NCBI GenBank assembly: GCA_038380435.1 | Contig: JAWZYU010000025.1 | Coordinates: forward strand, 52,026,691-52,090,690 | Reading direction: 5' to 3' | Origin: Ryuthela nishihirai | Lineage: Eukaryota; Arthropoda; Arachnida; Araneae; Heptathelidae | DNA: 64,000 nucleotides | In this document: positions 12,960 through 24,904 of the stretch, piece after piece | Numbering within the stretch: the stretch's first letter is position 1 | Layout of the letters: every line of letters starts with the position of its first letter | Notes under the pieces: model-generated | What the model saw: the letters and a program-made list of their open reading frames with translations, nothing else | Told to the model about the DNA's origin: nothing | Database searches by the model: none | Program-made: the position numbers and the translations under genes

Positions 12960-13323
12960 TTGGTAGCACGCCAGGCTCATAATCTGCAGTTCCCAGGTTA
13001 TAGTCCCAGCAGGGTCAGCATTGAGATTTATCTCCACAAAACTCCCTGCCCTGCCCATGGTCAGAAGGGGACACCGATGGGCTTCGAAAGGCTGCTGCCC
13101 ATTGGATGTGACATTAAGTTGTGGCCCTGTGTGTGTGGGAGAGCCATACCCTGTGCATGTTAAAGAACACACTAAATGGCCTTGACAAGAGACTACTATC
13201 TGTCTCTCAACAGCTGTTCCAGTGGGTCTCCTCCCCCAACCTTCACTGAGTCAAGGTCCTTGTGACCTGGCCATTTAGCTCATGGTGTGCAAAATAGTGT
13301 CACTCAGAAGAAAACAACCCAAC
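12960..13323 (+). mobile_element. SINE family 1, nearly full copy
   Basis: It starts within the tRNA-like head (TTGGTAGCACGCCAGG; degenerate B-box GGTTATAGTCCC) and runs to AAAACAACCCAA. A short 7-bp repeat CTTTCTC flanks it (12953-12959 and 13324-13330), so the target duplication is only weakly supported. Confidence 0.8.
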
Positions 13324-14000
13324 CTTTCTCAGTCCTTTAGGGCTTTACTTAGGGCAAGCTGGCAGGCATAAGCAACTTGTCACTTATGGTAGGGCTTTAA
13401 GTGCTTTGTGATGTATTTTTTATTAGTGTTCACAAGCATGATCATAAAGGAAAATTTTGTCTGCTGTTACCAACTATACTTGGTACTAAAAACTTTAAAA
13501 CATTTTTACAGCTACTGCAAAAAACAACCAATATGTTCTTTATTGAAACAATGTAGTGTACATTTCATATTTAAATAATAAATAATAATAAATTACCTCT
13601 CAAATAGCTGTTTGCCACATAGATCTGAAAGAAGCCTGTTAGTATAATATGCCAAAGACAACACCTGAAAAAGAAAAATCCATTCCTTGATGTTCAAAAT
13701 TCCTAAAACATTTTAAAAATATTATGGTAATTAAGGTTGCTTCTTTTCAAATCAAGCAACCTGGAAATATCTGAAACCTGTTCTTATAGTCTGGAGAAGA
13801 TATTTCATTAAAGTAGATGTAGTGATAAGAGCTTAAAATCTGGTAAAGTTATTATTAATGGAAATGCTCATTTTTTAAACGAAAAACCTCTGTTCTTGTA
13901 ATTATACAAAGTATTCAATTACTTTACAATCAGAATGGTTAACAATGTAACAATTACAATAAATAAAGTACTAATTTTGATACTTGATTAACAAAACTAC
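13324..14000. other. AT-rich DNA with a SINE family 2 fragment
   Basis: At about 13594-13680 a degenerate stretch resembles the body of SINE family 2 on the minus strand (TAGCTGTTTGCCACATAGA). Nothing else is recognised. Confidence 0.45.
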
Positions 14001-14003
14001 AGG

Positions 14004-14161
14004 TTAAAAATAACTTAAAATGGGTGACTGCACATTCATTCACTGTCATTGAGCAATAAAATTTTAAAGTTTATCCTTCAAACTATTTGCATGTTGAAAG
14101 CTTGAAGGATAACTTTTAAAATTTTATTGCTCAATGACAGAGAATTTTAAGTTATTTTTAA
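14004..14161. repeat. strong hairpin (inverted repeat)
   Basis: Inner arms 14043-14081 and 14102-14140 match at 37 of 39 positions around a 20-nt loop. An outer pair (14004-14021 with 14144-14161, 18 of 18) extends the fold after an asymmetric bulge. It could be a fold-back element, a MITE remnant or a small-RNA precursor; the sequence does not decide. Confidence 0.85.
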
Positions 14162-14165
14162 TTAA

Positions 14166-15425
14166 TTTCTGAACAAGAAGGTTCTTTTAATTGTGTACTT
14201 AAAACTACAGGTTTGTAATTCAACTAACAATTATTGTTGAGCATTTTGTCCCTTGCCCAATTTCCTTCATAGACTGACTTTCTCAAGCACAATAAAATCG
14301 AGAAATTCCTGACAACATATCAAAATTTAGTTTAGTTTGCTCTTTACAAGCAAATGTTATTTGCTTTCTTTTGGAAAAAATTCTCTCAATATATTGTATA
14401 AACTTGTGAGAATTGGGAGGATTTTATCCATAGTTTTTTTTAATTGATCTATACTTGAGAAATTTCATTTACACTTTAAAAAGAAAAACTAGTTAAAAAA
14501 TAATTTATATTCTTATGCTGTGCCACAGCTGATGCAGAAAATTAATAACTGAACCAGGAATCTGTAGAGACAGATGTGCTTTCCGAAACCTGTGCACTTG
14601 GGTTAAAACTGGAGAAGTGGTAACTCTAGCCATATGTGAAATTTAATGCTGTAATAAGTCGTTAACAGATGTCACTTTAGGGCATGTTATATGAAATTGA
14701 GAAATAAGACTTTGTTACAAGACCATGAGAATTCATGATGAACCCTGGAGCCTAGAGATGGCATACTCAACCCAGAGACTTCAGATCCATCCAGAAATAG
14801 TAACTCTATTGGTGACGTATTTGATAACCACTGGAATAAACAGTTAAACTGAAAAAAATTTGGTTATCGTTATGCTACTTTATTTTGATGAATAGGTCTT
14901 TGAAAGTATGAATATGTAGTACTGTCAAGTCTCCTCTTCAATCCATTGGTGCTGCCAAGACCATCTTTGGAGCTAAGCTTTACTATCAAAAGTTACTGAT
15001 CCCTGATGTATGGTAACACTTGAAAGCTTTTGAATACTCACTTGATCTTCAGTTCTGTATAAAGCCAATCTGGCCTAAAGATGCTCTGAATTAGATTTGT
15101 TACTGTTGATCTTCATAATTACTTACATATATGGTTCCCTATAATATGCAAGTAAGATGTAATGTGGAGGATGTATTTTTACTATAAGTAAGAGCATTCA
15201 TTTAATTAATATGCAACTATTTTCTAGGTTCCTTACATCAGGAATATTCAATATTCTGCACTGACCCCAAAGTAGCATATATATAGTATAGATTCATTCA
15301 AAATGGGTATGTGGCTTCTGGAAATTCGAAAACTACTGAATTAAGACACATAGGACACCAAAAAGACTGACAAACAGTGGCATGCACAAAGTAAACACTG
15401 TTTGTAATACTATCCAAGAGGTTTT
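14166..15425. other. unique AT-rich DNA
   Basis: No coding or repeat structure recognised. Confidence 0.5.
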
Positions 15426-15427
15426 TA

Positions 15428-15515
15428 AACATCTGAAGTCAAAAGTATCAAGCCTATTGTTAACTTGTTTGCAAAGGGTCATGGGCCCTTTCTACCATAA
15501 CTAATGTTAGAAAGG
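15428..15515 (-). mobile_element. RTE fragment
   Basis: A diverged ~90-bp piece of the RTE RT C-terminal region on the minus strand, matching 1415-1505 (landmarks ATCTGAAGTCAAAAGTATC and CTACCATAACTAATG). It joins directly to the following SINE. Confidence 0.65.
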
Positions 15516-15519
15516 GCCA

Positions 15520-15710
15520 TACTTCCCATGGCTGGCTGAGCAGTTATCATGCTAGGCTGCAAAGATATCTGGGTTTGAATCCTAGGTAAGGCATAGATTT
15601 TTATTCTTTTGAATATAGTTTCTGTTTGGGTCACACCTACCTCATAGATCTTATGTATAATATATTATACTGACATGCTTTTGTAAGCTTTGCATGACAA
15701 GTGATTAAAA
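15520..15710 (+). mobile_element. tRNA-derived SINE family 2 copy
   Basis: A tRNA-like head with an A-box-like GGCTGAGCAGTT and a B-box-like GGGTTTGAATCCTAGG, then the TAAGGCATAG junction and a body ending near ATACTGACATGC, as in the copy at 3650-3854 read in reverse. No clear target duplication was found. Confidence 0.65.
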
Positions 15711-16562
15711 TTAACTTTAAAACTTTAAAGTCCCCTTTTCCAGCAGAAATCATAGTTTAAAAGTTTTTCTAAATTAACCATGAAAATCAACAAATTGCAA
15801 TCTTCATAATAGCATGTTCTAGTGCTGTTAGTTACTTCAGAATAACTTTATGCAGTTCTTTTAATTTTCATCTTGAAAGCATTTCAAAATTAATTTGGCA
15901 CTTTAAGGGTTAATAAACCATTATAACCTATGTAGTTTTAATCTGGTTTCCTGTATTCTCTGTGTTCTTAACACATTCAAACGAAGCATTATAGTACTTT
16001 TATTGCATTTAATGCAGAATATTCATTTAATATTTATGCATGCACATAATATTCATATGTAAATAATTCTTACAACAATAATTTTTGAAGATAAGATTAA
16101 CAGAATTTATTAAAATCACACAATTATGCACTCCTATTTAACACAGTTTTTTAAACAGTTGAAATTTAATTTCTAAGTCGTGGCTGAATGAATATAAATT
16201 TTGTGTTTTTTTTTATTCCTGTGTATTATGATTCATATTGTAGAAGTATTATGGAAATGCTTTATTATTATTTATAATTTATAGTCACTGTATATAGTTT
16301 CATGATAGTGTATAATAACAGTTTATTGTCAACAAGTTAAAATTATGTTAGTGTTTATTTTTGGAAATGTAATATTTAACTTAATAGTAGTTAATTTCTA
16401 ACTGATTGATAGTAGTAGCTATAATGCATAATTAAAATTGTACTGTATTTTGTATAATAGTATATTTATATCTTCATTCTTATTACAAATATCAGTTGTA
16501 TTTTGAATGTTACATGCTTTAATCATTACTGGGTTTGCTGAGGTGATGATAACATATTTCAG
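15711..16562. other. AT-rich DNA before the first coding exon, probably intronic
   Basis: No gene is seen. The stretch ends in a splice acceptor (ATATTTCAG at 16554-16562), so it is likely the end of a 5' intron whose upstream non-coding exon is not identified. Confidence 0.5.
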
Positions 16563-16591
16563 GCCCTCAGTGCTGAGAGACTGTCTAAACT

Positions 16592-19500
16592 ATGGACCCA
16601 AGTTCGTGGTCACCTTACAGCCAGCAGTACTCTCACCTCAGCAGTGGATCACCACAAAGAAGTCTTGCTCTTCCATCTTCTCTACCTCGTGAAGATCCTT
16701 TAAATAGCTATGGAGGGACCAATTCCCATCCTTTGCTAATGTCATCCTGCCAAGGATTGCCATCCCTTCCTCCTAGACCAAGCACTGCTGATCCTACTGT
16801 TCATTCTACTGGCTTGCTGAGTCCGCCATTTGATACACAAATTCTTTCTCCTCCTTTGCACTCATCAAAAGAAACACCAGAATGTTTCAATGATAATGTG
16901 TATAATGGAGTCTGTAAAGAAAATCAGTCGGGATTACGAAGTTTCATACAAACTTCTGGATCAGCATCCAGAAATGAAAGTTCAGGCTTTACTACTTCTG
17001 ATAATTCAAATAGTGGATTTGGTTCTCAAGTGCCACCTATTACTTTTCATTCATCAGCAATTGATAGGCCGTCACCTGGTCCATTTGGTGTTTTACCCCA
17101 TGAGGCAGTCATGACAAGACAAACTCGCTTTGACAGAAGTAATGATAAATTTATTCCTCCTGTTTCAAAACCTCTTTCGACATCATTTAGTAGTGGATCA
17201 TATGTTGACCAAGATGTTAACAGTGCATATACTTCTGCATCACTTCCAACCCAGACTTCTGTCTTTACTAATGATACTTCTCATTCTCCAGTTGTCAACC
17301 CAGTTAACTCGCCAAATATGTCAAATTTCTCTTCACCAAATGATTATTATTCCAGTCCAAAGCCCAATTTTGGAGCTTATAATAGCAGTATGCAGAGCCC
17401 AGTGCCTCAAAGTCCTTCTGTGGCTCAGCATTCATATCCATCTTCACCATTTCCAAGTGTTGATTCTGTAAATCATGCTTCTTCTGCTCCACCGTGTTCT
17501 CCCATAAGCAGCAGTACATATGTAAATAACTTACCAGATAGAGGTGTTATAGTCAGTCAAGTTCCTCACAGGAATGGGCACAAATCCCAACACAGTCCAA
17601 GCAGTACCACTGGTGGTAACAGTGTCATATGCTATACCCCACAGCAAACACAAAGTGTAGTTCATCATGGATCACAGCCTGCAGTATCTAAAACTCCAGA
17701 CTATCATGCAGATTATAGTGTTTTTCCACACGATCATACGATATCCCCACCATATTCATCAGTTTATCCAGCCTTGCATTCTACCCAAGCTACCAGTGGA
17801 AGTAATCCTAGAATATCTCCAAGAGGTCATGGACCTCTTCCTAGCACAGCCCATGACAACAGATTGCCATATGCACATCTTTCTTCAGTACCACATTCCC
17901 CTATTTCAAGTCCAACATATTTACAAAATAAAGCAGCTGGAAATCATGAAGCCTCCTTCGGTACTTGTTCATCCAGTGTATCAAGTGGTCAATCAATGCA
18001 TGCATCCACTTACCCACAATGTACCCCAGTCATTGATTCTTTGAGACACAGACCATTACATCATGGCACATCATCTCTAATGCAGAATCATTTGAGTGGT
18101 GACAGACAGTTCGGTTATCAGCCTTCTGACATAAATGATGATAAAAATACCCTTGATATGTTTAATTCGCATGTGGATTCTGGTGTACATAATCCAGATA
18201 ACTGCCAGAGCTCAATTGACAACTTCTTAGAAAGTGATCTTCCTGTTTTAGACCCAGATGTTCTGTCTAACAGACAATTAAGAATGTCAGAATCTGGTCA
18301 ACATCCATCTCATCATAGTTCACTGAATATAGATGCTTCAGGAAGAGGAATCATAACTCACACACATATGACTGATGTTCAAAACGAATTATCCTTGAGA
18401 AATAACATAGGTTACTCATATAATCCAAATATGGATCTACCTAGAACTGGTTCTTGTTCTTATGGTATTGTACCAAAAAAGAAAGGACGAAGAGGTAGAA
18501 GACGGAAAGTTGATATTAACTACAGTGGCAGCTATCAGTATTCAGCTTTCAAGAATGAAAGGAATGTAATTTTTAGGAATGGCTTTCCAGTGAATAATGC
18601 AAAATTTTCAGAATATGGGAATAGTAATTATTACAATAGTACATATCCAAAAGGGTTCAAAGAAAGAAATGAATTGCATTCTCTCCATCTTTCATCATCA
18701 AGACTTTTACAAACTCCCTTCGGCTGTGCTGAAAATGAAAACAAAAATTGTCCAGGTTTAATGTTTCAAGAAACTAAACTATTCCCAAGTATTGAAGATG
18801 ATTTGAGGTTTTTAGAAAAATTTTCATTTGTGGATGATGAGGAAGAGAAAGAGATGCGCCATACTTTTATGAAAACAAGAAATAAAGATACAGAGGGTTT
18901 TCTACAGAGTTTCCTCAATTTTTTGGAAGTTAGAAAAATAACACCAGAATCTGATGGCGATGCTTCAACATATTCAGAAAACCCTAGGGTTAATAAAGAA
19001 CACAGAGGGAGATCTCGAATAATTCGTAACTCACCGAAAGTTATAATTAGGATGGGCAGATGCAATAATCCTGGAGAATGGCGCTTGACTGAAACAAGTG
19101 TATCACCTGAAAGATTTTCAGATAGTTATGAAGAAAGTGCCTCAATGGATTCAAATATAAATATGTCTAGTCATCAAATTGAATCAAAGCATGCAGATGA
19201 TAGCACATCATCAGATGATAAAAATAGTGTAAGAACTGACATTACAGGTAATATAGGTTTGGCATCAGAAAGATTATCAAAGAATGATGCTAAGAGGAAT
19301 TTTGAATTTATAGATGGGTTTGATAAATATAGTGACATCACAGACAACCATCTCCATTTCACTAACTCTGAAACTCTTCCGGCAGGCAAGATGAAAACAA
19401 AGACAGACAGTGGTGGTAATGACCTACGGCAATCCTCAACTGCTAAGAGTTTTGAAAAGACAAATATATCCAGGAAAAGAGGAAGGAAGGCAAAAACCTC

Positions 19501-19712
19501 AACTACAACTGTGACAGCGATTAAACAGAAAGTTAGGCGATCAACACTAAGAGCAGCTGTCCAAGAACCAGCTAGAGACTCATCATCTCCTGAACCAGAA
19601 AGTGTAACATTCACACCCGTTGCACCAGTTGATAACAGTGTATCTGCTGCCAGAAGATCATCTCTCAGAGCGCGAAAAGAAGATATTGCAGTCAAAGAGG
19701 AGCAAATACCAG
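16592..19712 (+). CDS. PRR12/QSER1-like nuclear protein, first coding exon
   Basis: A single 3121-bp coding exon of 1040 codons plus one base. The exon starts at the acceptor ending 16562; an in-frame TAA at 16586-16588 precedes the ATG, which supports this start. It ends at CCAG|GTAAAA (19712/19713); the open frame to 19828 is intron read-through. Residues 1-600 are low complexity, rich in Ser, Pro, His, Tyr and Gln. Two basic AT-hook-like stretches follow: KKKGRRGRRRK near 629-640 and RKRGRKAK near 960. An acidic helical-looking stretch lies near 725-790, and a possible sumoylation site VKEE near 1031. Such architecture fits a chromatin or transcription cofactor. The family name rests mainly on the domain begun in the exon at 60913; from this exon alone it is only an AT-hook, Ser/Pro-rich nuclear protein. 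Confidence 0.85.
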
Positions 19713-20269
19713 GTAAAAAAATTTGCAGTAAGGCAACAGTATTAACATACATTTTTATGTATAAAGTGATAATGCCAGTTTTTTACTTCTGTTATTGCAT
19801 GTTATTAATTTTATTTCCAATTATATAATGCACAAATGTTAAACAGATCAAGGAAAAAATTATGAAATACTATAATTAACCAAAATTTACTGTTAGAAAT
19901 GAATAATTTTTTAATAATTAATATGTATTAAAAATGTAAACAAACATAATAGAATAGTTGGGAAAAAGTAATCATTTTAAGGTGATGTCCTCAAAATATT
20001 TGCATAATTTTCAAGAAACTAATAGCAGAGTATATATATATATAATGTGTATACAAAATATATGTACAGGGTTCGACAAGCATAAAAGTCATATTTGCAA
20101 TGATATAAATTTAATTTTGGTATCCAAAATATATGTACAAAGTGGTAAGGTTAAATATATTACATATAGTGACCAAGCTCAGATAATTTATATATTTTAT
20201 ATATATATTTTTTGTGACTTTTCAGTAGTTATGTATTCAAAATCAAAAGTGTAAACAGTTTATTATTAC

Positions 20270-20700
20270 TTAGTGGCTGTAGTGCAAAAAATATATAAAA
20301 ATATGTGTAAGGGTATATGTAGAAATAGTATATCATTTTCATTTATCTTCGTCAGGTTTGAAATAGTGTTGTTGGTAGTATACTAGAATTGTACCAGATG
20401 TCTACAGGCTTAAATTCCAACTTAGCCAATATTCATATTTTTTCTACTTTTCTGTTATCAGCTTTCATGAGATAGGAAACATTAATGGTATTAATTACTC
20501 ATTTTCAGTAAGCTATAAAAAAAAAGTGTAGCTTTTATTTACCTAACTGCTATTTTTGACAAGTCATGAGATATATATATATATAAATAATGAAAAATAA
20601 AACAGTTATACTATGACAAAATAGCTTCTGAACTAATTAAGAATTCCTGGTCTACAAGTCAGTATTAGCAGTTAACCTGACAGTAGTTACACATTAGTCT
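20270..20700. repeat. dispersed repeat R, copy 1
   Basis: About 400 bp that reappears in inverted orientation at 24905-25255 with moderate divergence. Shared landmarks include GAAATAGTGTTGTTGGTAGT and TTTTCTACTTTTCTGTTA. No coding capacity; class unknown. Confidence 0.75.
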
Positions 20701-21855
20701 TTTAACTTACCTTTATGCATTTTTTGAGTAGAAATGAATGAAAAAATCAAATGGAATTCAAAATTTGTTTTCCTGTATAAAACTAATTTGAATAATATAT
20801 ACTGTGAATGTAAATTTAAGAGTATTTTGCATTTGTGAATTTCTAGCATGGATTAATGAAACATGCCTAACTATGTTAATCTAAGAACTGTTCAATATTT
20901 ATTCCATTTCTGCCATAAAACTCGAGACCCCCTCCCCTTAATTAAAAAAATTCCCCCATTGGGAACCACTGTCTTAAAGCATAAAAATATTTTTTGAATT
21001 CCTTGTCAGAATTCGCAAATTTAATAAGAATATTGAGGCAGCTTCTGCCCTCAGGTAATTTAACTTTTTACTATCTTCATTTCCCATTTTAGCTAAAGAT
21101 TTTTACCCAAGGATCTGCAAAAGCAAAGCCATTGCAGATCCCTGACTTCTGGAGAGTCCTGCAAAGAGCACTGTTATGACTAAGGGATTAAATGAAGTGT
21201 TCATACTCTTGAAATAACTAAGGGCATATTTGAGAGAAAGGACTCCAACTTTTAGAGCAGCATGAGATTTTGCAATGGCATTGACCAGCAAGTAGCATGT
21301 TGCCAATAAATATTACTTGAATAGAAAAGGAAGGCCAAACAAATGATCCTGAACTCTAAGTATGAGGCATTCTGCTGCTGCTACTAGATCCTCTAGAGAT
21401 CCATATGATACCTGCATAAAATAAGACTTCTTTTAATTGTTTAAACTCCACAACAGATATTCATTTATAAATCATATCTTTAATGTATCATGTTTTTAAT
21501 GTTAATAAATATGTCTTTGAATTTTTTCACATGTTTTGCAATTATTCAGTATGCCAGGAATGGATAAACTAATTTCTCCTCCATTAGTATGAGACTTTTA
21601 TTCCATTTAACCCTTCCCTTGTCCAGGTCATAGTTTACATTGACAGAATTTGAAACAAGAGGACAAGGACGTATACACCCATTTATAAAAAAAAATAATA
21701 TAAATACCCCTCAAGCAGCTGTTGAAAAAATCGATTTAAAAAAAATAAAAATTGCCATTTTAACAATTTCTTATATACACTTATAAAAATACATAATTCA
21801 AGCATCAAAAATAATATTTTCTTTTTTGTAATATACTTAAACAGAAATGAAATCT
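20701..21855. other. AT-rich intron DNA with a small SINE 2 remnant
   Basis: Near 21690-21725, AAATACCCCTCAAGCAGCTGT matches the 3' end of SINE family 2 on the minus strand. No gene is recognised. Confidence 0.45.
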
Positions 21856-22606
21856 GTAATAATGACATAACCCCCACCATGCTGAACATGGAAAATACTC
21901 TTCAATAATTACCCAAACATTAAACTAAATTAAACTAAAAAATTTCCTTCCTTTCCTACATGCACACATAAACACAGCAGCACCACACAGAATTTCTCAT
22001 AATTATGCATAAATGAAGCCCCCAACAATAAAACAAAACTCTAAAACTCTAAAACCCTATATCCCAACCTTAAAATTCCACCCTCCCCAACCTTTCAATA
22101 AGAGGGCACCACAAGTACTACCACCTACCCCTCTTCACAGTGTGTTCCAAGCCTAACGTTAACAAACACCAATTGCATCATGGTAACATCTGTGCCTACT
22201 GCAAAAAAACTATTTCGCTTGATGATGCATTGGAGCAACAATGCGAAATGCGTAGCGATTATGTATTAAAATATAGTATTCACACTTCCAGAAAAGTTGG
22301 AACATAAGCTGGACATCTAAAAATACACTAGTTAATGTGTGCAGCAAATTGATGTCCATCTATTACCAGCATTCCTTCAAGGCAAAACAAGAACAAAAAA
22401 AGACTATATGTGCTCATATCTGGATTGAACTGCCCACCATAGGACAATAGACTCATCTACCCATTGAATATTATCACAAGAAAAAACAAGGTAAATTCCT
22501 AGATAATAATTCCATCTAATTGTCTCAGTTTTTCCAACAATTACAGTGATATAGAGAAAATTTAATATTTTTAAATCACCACTGTGACTTTAAACCATTA
22601 TCTTTT
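21856..22606 (+). mobile_element. hammerhead-bearing repeat, copy 1
   Basis: About 750 bp sharing its full length with 24171-24891. It starts near GTAATAATGACATAACCCC and ends near TTAAACCATTATCTTTTT. It has no ORF. A hammerhead-like fold lies in the middle (22215-22258). Short, non-coding, mobile and ribozyme-bearing, it resembles the terminal repeats of Penelope-like elements or retrozymes; that class is inferred. Confidence 0.75.
22215..22258 (+). ncRNA. hammerhead-ribozyme-like motif, likely weakened
   Basis: Read 5' to 3': stem I strand TCGC; core TTGATGA (consensus CTGANGA, so the first C is changed to T); one extra T; stem II GCATTG / CAATGC with a 6-nt loop; GAAA; a very short stem III TGCGT; cleavage-site triplet GTA; stem I partner GCGA. 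Stem II is 6 of 6 and stem I 4 of 4. The changed core C should reduce activity. Confidence 0.55.
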
Positions 22607-23027
22607 TGATACATATTTTATTAAACTACAACATAAACAATTTGTTAAAGCCATCTGATTGTCATTTCTTAGAATTGCTATATGGTATTGCCATTTCTTT
22701 TTTGTTAATGCTACTCTTTGCTGTTGCCCCCAGAATTAAGCTTACAAATTAAAGCTTACGAATTAAACTTACAATTACTTTTAAACTTGTGGGCCACTAA
22801 TTTAACATACTTGTTTTAGAGCAAAACATTTTGCAGAGAGTTAGCATTTAGTTGGAGATGGCTAATAAACCAAACATGCATAGTAACCTGGCCAAAAAGA
22901 GGTGCACCTATTTCTGGGTTAAAAATATAACTTCTTATATATAATTAACCCTTGCTGTTGTTGATTATGTGGAACTGAATGCACTTAATACTGTCTGATG
23001 TTCATATGTTAACAAATACTATTGTTT
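22607..23027. other. AT-rich intron DNA
   Basis: Nothing recognised. Confidence 0.5.
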
Positions 23028-23040
23028 CCTACATCAGTCT

Positions 23041-23410
23041 GGGGCAGGAGTGACTCAGTCGGTAGCATGCCAGGCTTGTAAACTGTAGTTCCCAAGTTCG
23101 AGTCCAAGCTGGGTCAGCATTGAGATTTATCTTCGCAAAATTCCCCGCCCTGCCCACGGTCAGTATGGGACACCGATGGGCTTGGAAAGGCTGCTATCCG
23201 TCGGATGGGATGTTAAATTGTGGTCCCATGTGTGGGAGAGTCATACCCTGTGCATGTTAAAGAACACTCTGGATGGCCTTGACGGGAGGCTACCATTTGT
23301 CTCCCAAAAAGCTGTTCCAGTGCCTTCTCTGAGCCTTTGGGGTCTTTGTGGCCTGGCCATTTAGCCCATGGTGTGCAAAATAGTACCACTCAGAGGTAAA
23401 ACAACCCAAC
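23041..23410 (+). mobile_element. SINE family 1, full-length copy
   Basis: 370 bp with a tRNA-like head (A-box-like TGACTCAGTCGG, B-box-like AGTTCGAGTCC), the conserved middle and the AAAACAACCCAA end. It is flanked by an exact 13-bp duplication CCTACATCAGTCT (23028-23040 and 23411-23423). Confidence 0.9.
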
Positions 23411-23423
23411 CCTACATCAGTCT

Positions 23424-23943
23424 AAAAAAATGCCCTATTAAAAAGTAAGTCAGTTAGATATTTTAGTTTAAAAATTTAGGTCTGTTAAACCTTTTATTCC
23501 TGTAGTGAAACTTATTATTTTTATAAAATCTGGAATTTAAATGCTTTAATTTGGTATGTAGCATGCCTAACTCCATTAGTTACTTGGTAAAAAAAGCTCT
23601 GAAGTTAAAATAGCTTGGTTGGTGGTTCCGTTTTTCAGCTAGGCACTGAAAAGGGTTAATTCAAATCTCATTAAAATAATAATAGTTTGGTGCAATCTAT
23701 CATGCTATTTATTAATTTTGTATTTTTTCAATATTTCAAATATTGTATTGATAATAGGGATACAAAATTAAACTTCCATATTCTAAGTTTGAACAAACAA
23801 ATGAATTTAAATAAAATAATAATAGTTCTAATGTTAGTAAATTATTTATTTTTCTAACAATAAAATCGAAAATTTTTCAAAAAATTATAAACTTCACAGT
23901 TTCTTGGATGTGCAAATTAAAATTGAAGTTTGAATCAATAAAA
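23424..23943. other. AT-rich intron DNA
   Basis: Nothing recognised. Confidence 0.5.
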
Positions 23944-23945
23944 TA

Positions 23946-24157
23946 CACTGCTCAACATAAAAAAATGCCATGCAAATAGGTAGGTATTTGTCGACAGTTG
24001 GGTTATGTAAATGAGTGCAGTTGCGAACCAATCGCATGATAGGTGAGGGAGATAACAGGGCAAACCAACTCCATGTAGCTGAGTTTGGTATCCTCACCTG
24101 AGCATGTAGACCACTATATTGGAGTGATCTCAGTGGTAAAAGCATGTGTAAGGAGTG
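23946..24157 (+). mobile_element. left end of a Tc1-type element (fragment)
   Basis: Starts at TA|CACTGCTCAACATA and matches the first ~240 bp of the element at 25258-26643, including GTCGACAGTTGGGTTATGTA. It ends where the hammerhead-bearing repeat and its target duplication begin. No transposase sequence remains. Confidence 0.8.
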
Positions 24158-24170
24158 AGACAGTGTTAAT

Positions 24171-24891
24171 AATTATTGTAATAATGACATAACCCCACCA
24201 CTTTCAGCATGGAAAATACTCTTCAATAATTACCCAAACATTAAATTAAGTAACCTCCCCCCCATACACACACACACATTTCCCACATGCACACAAAAAC
24301 ACAACAGCACCAAAGTTCCCACAATTTTGTATAAATAAAGCTCCAACAAAAAAACTCTAAAATTCTATATCCCCAACTTTAGAATCAACTCCCCCCCCAA
24401 CCCCTCAATAGAGGGCACCACATGTACTACAACCCACCTTTTCACACAATGTGCTCTGAGCCTACTGCAGCATGTTAACAACATCTGTGCCTGCTGCAAA
24501 ACAACTACTTCGTCTGACGATGCATTGGAACAACAATGTGAAACACGTAGCAAGTCTGAGTAGCATGTAATAATCGCCCTCCCGGAAAATTGAGACATAA
24601 GCTGTGAATCTAAAAATACATCAGTTGAAGTGTGCACCAAATTGATGTCAAACTGGCACCAGTATTCTCTCAGAACAAAAAATAAAGCATATAAGTGAAC
24701 ATATATCTGGATTACTACCCACCACAGGGCAATAGACTCATCTACCCATGGAAATCATCGCAAGGAAGAAAACTAGGTAAATATCTAGATGATAATTCCA
24801 TCCAATTGTCTCAACTTTTCCACTAATTTCAGTGATATAGAGAAAATTCAATAAGTTTCGATCAACACTGTGACTTAAACATCTATCTTTT
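24171..24891 (+). mobile_element. hammerhead-bearing repeat, copy 2, with 13-bp duplication
   Basis: A 721-bp insertion flanked by the exact 13-bp repeat AGACAGTGTTAAT (24158-24170 and 24892-24904), so its edges are firm. It matches 21856-22606 throughout. It lies at the join between a Tc1-end fragment and repeat R, and downstream R sequence resumes at once. It is non-coding, with a hammerhead-like core at its centre. Confidence 0.82.
24509..24554 (+). ncRNA. hammerhead-ribozyme-like motif, intact core
   Basis: The core CTGACGA (24514-24520) fits CUGANGA. One extra T follows (position 9.1, an insertion known in some natural hammerheads). Stem II is GCATTG / CAATGT with loop GAACAA. Then GAAA, a two-pair stem III (A-C, loop AC, G-T) and the cleavage triplet GTA. 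Stem I near the core is weak (G-T, one mismatch), but CTAC 24505-24508 can pair with GTAG 24560-24563 beyond an internal loop. This layout, type I with a minimal stem III, is what is described for Penelope-like elements. Confidence 0.62.
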
Positions 24892-24904
24892 AGACAGTGT
24901 TAAT

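Noticed and set aside
17130..18044. Open frames of 113 and 125 residues on + and several on - within the large exon
   Set aside because: They overlap the long frame 16592-19712 in other phases and have compositions expected from its shadow.
19713..19828. Extension of the large ORF to a stop at 19828
   Set aside because: A good donor lies at 19713, the downstream codons are hydrophobic and AT-driven, and the next exon joins in phase.
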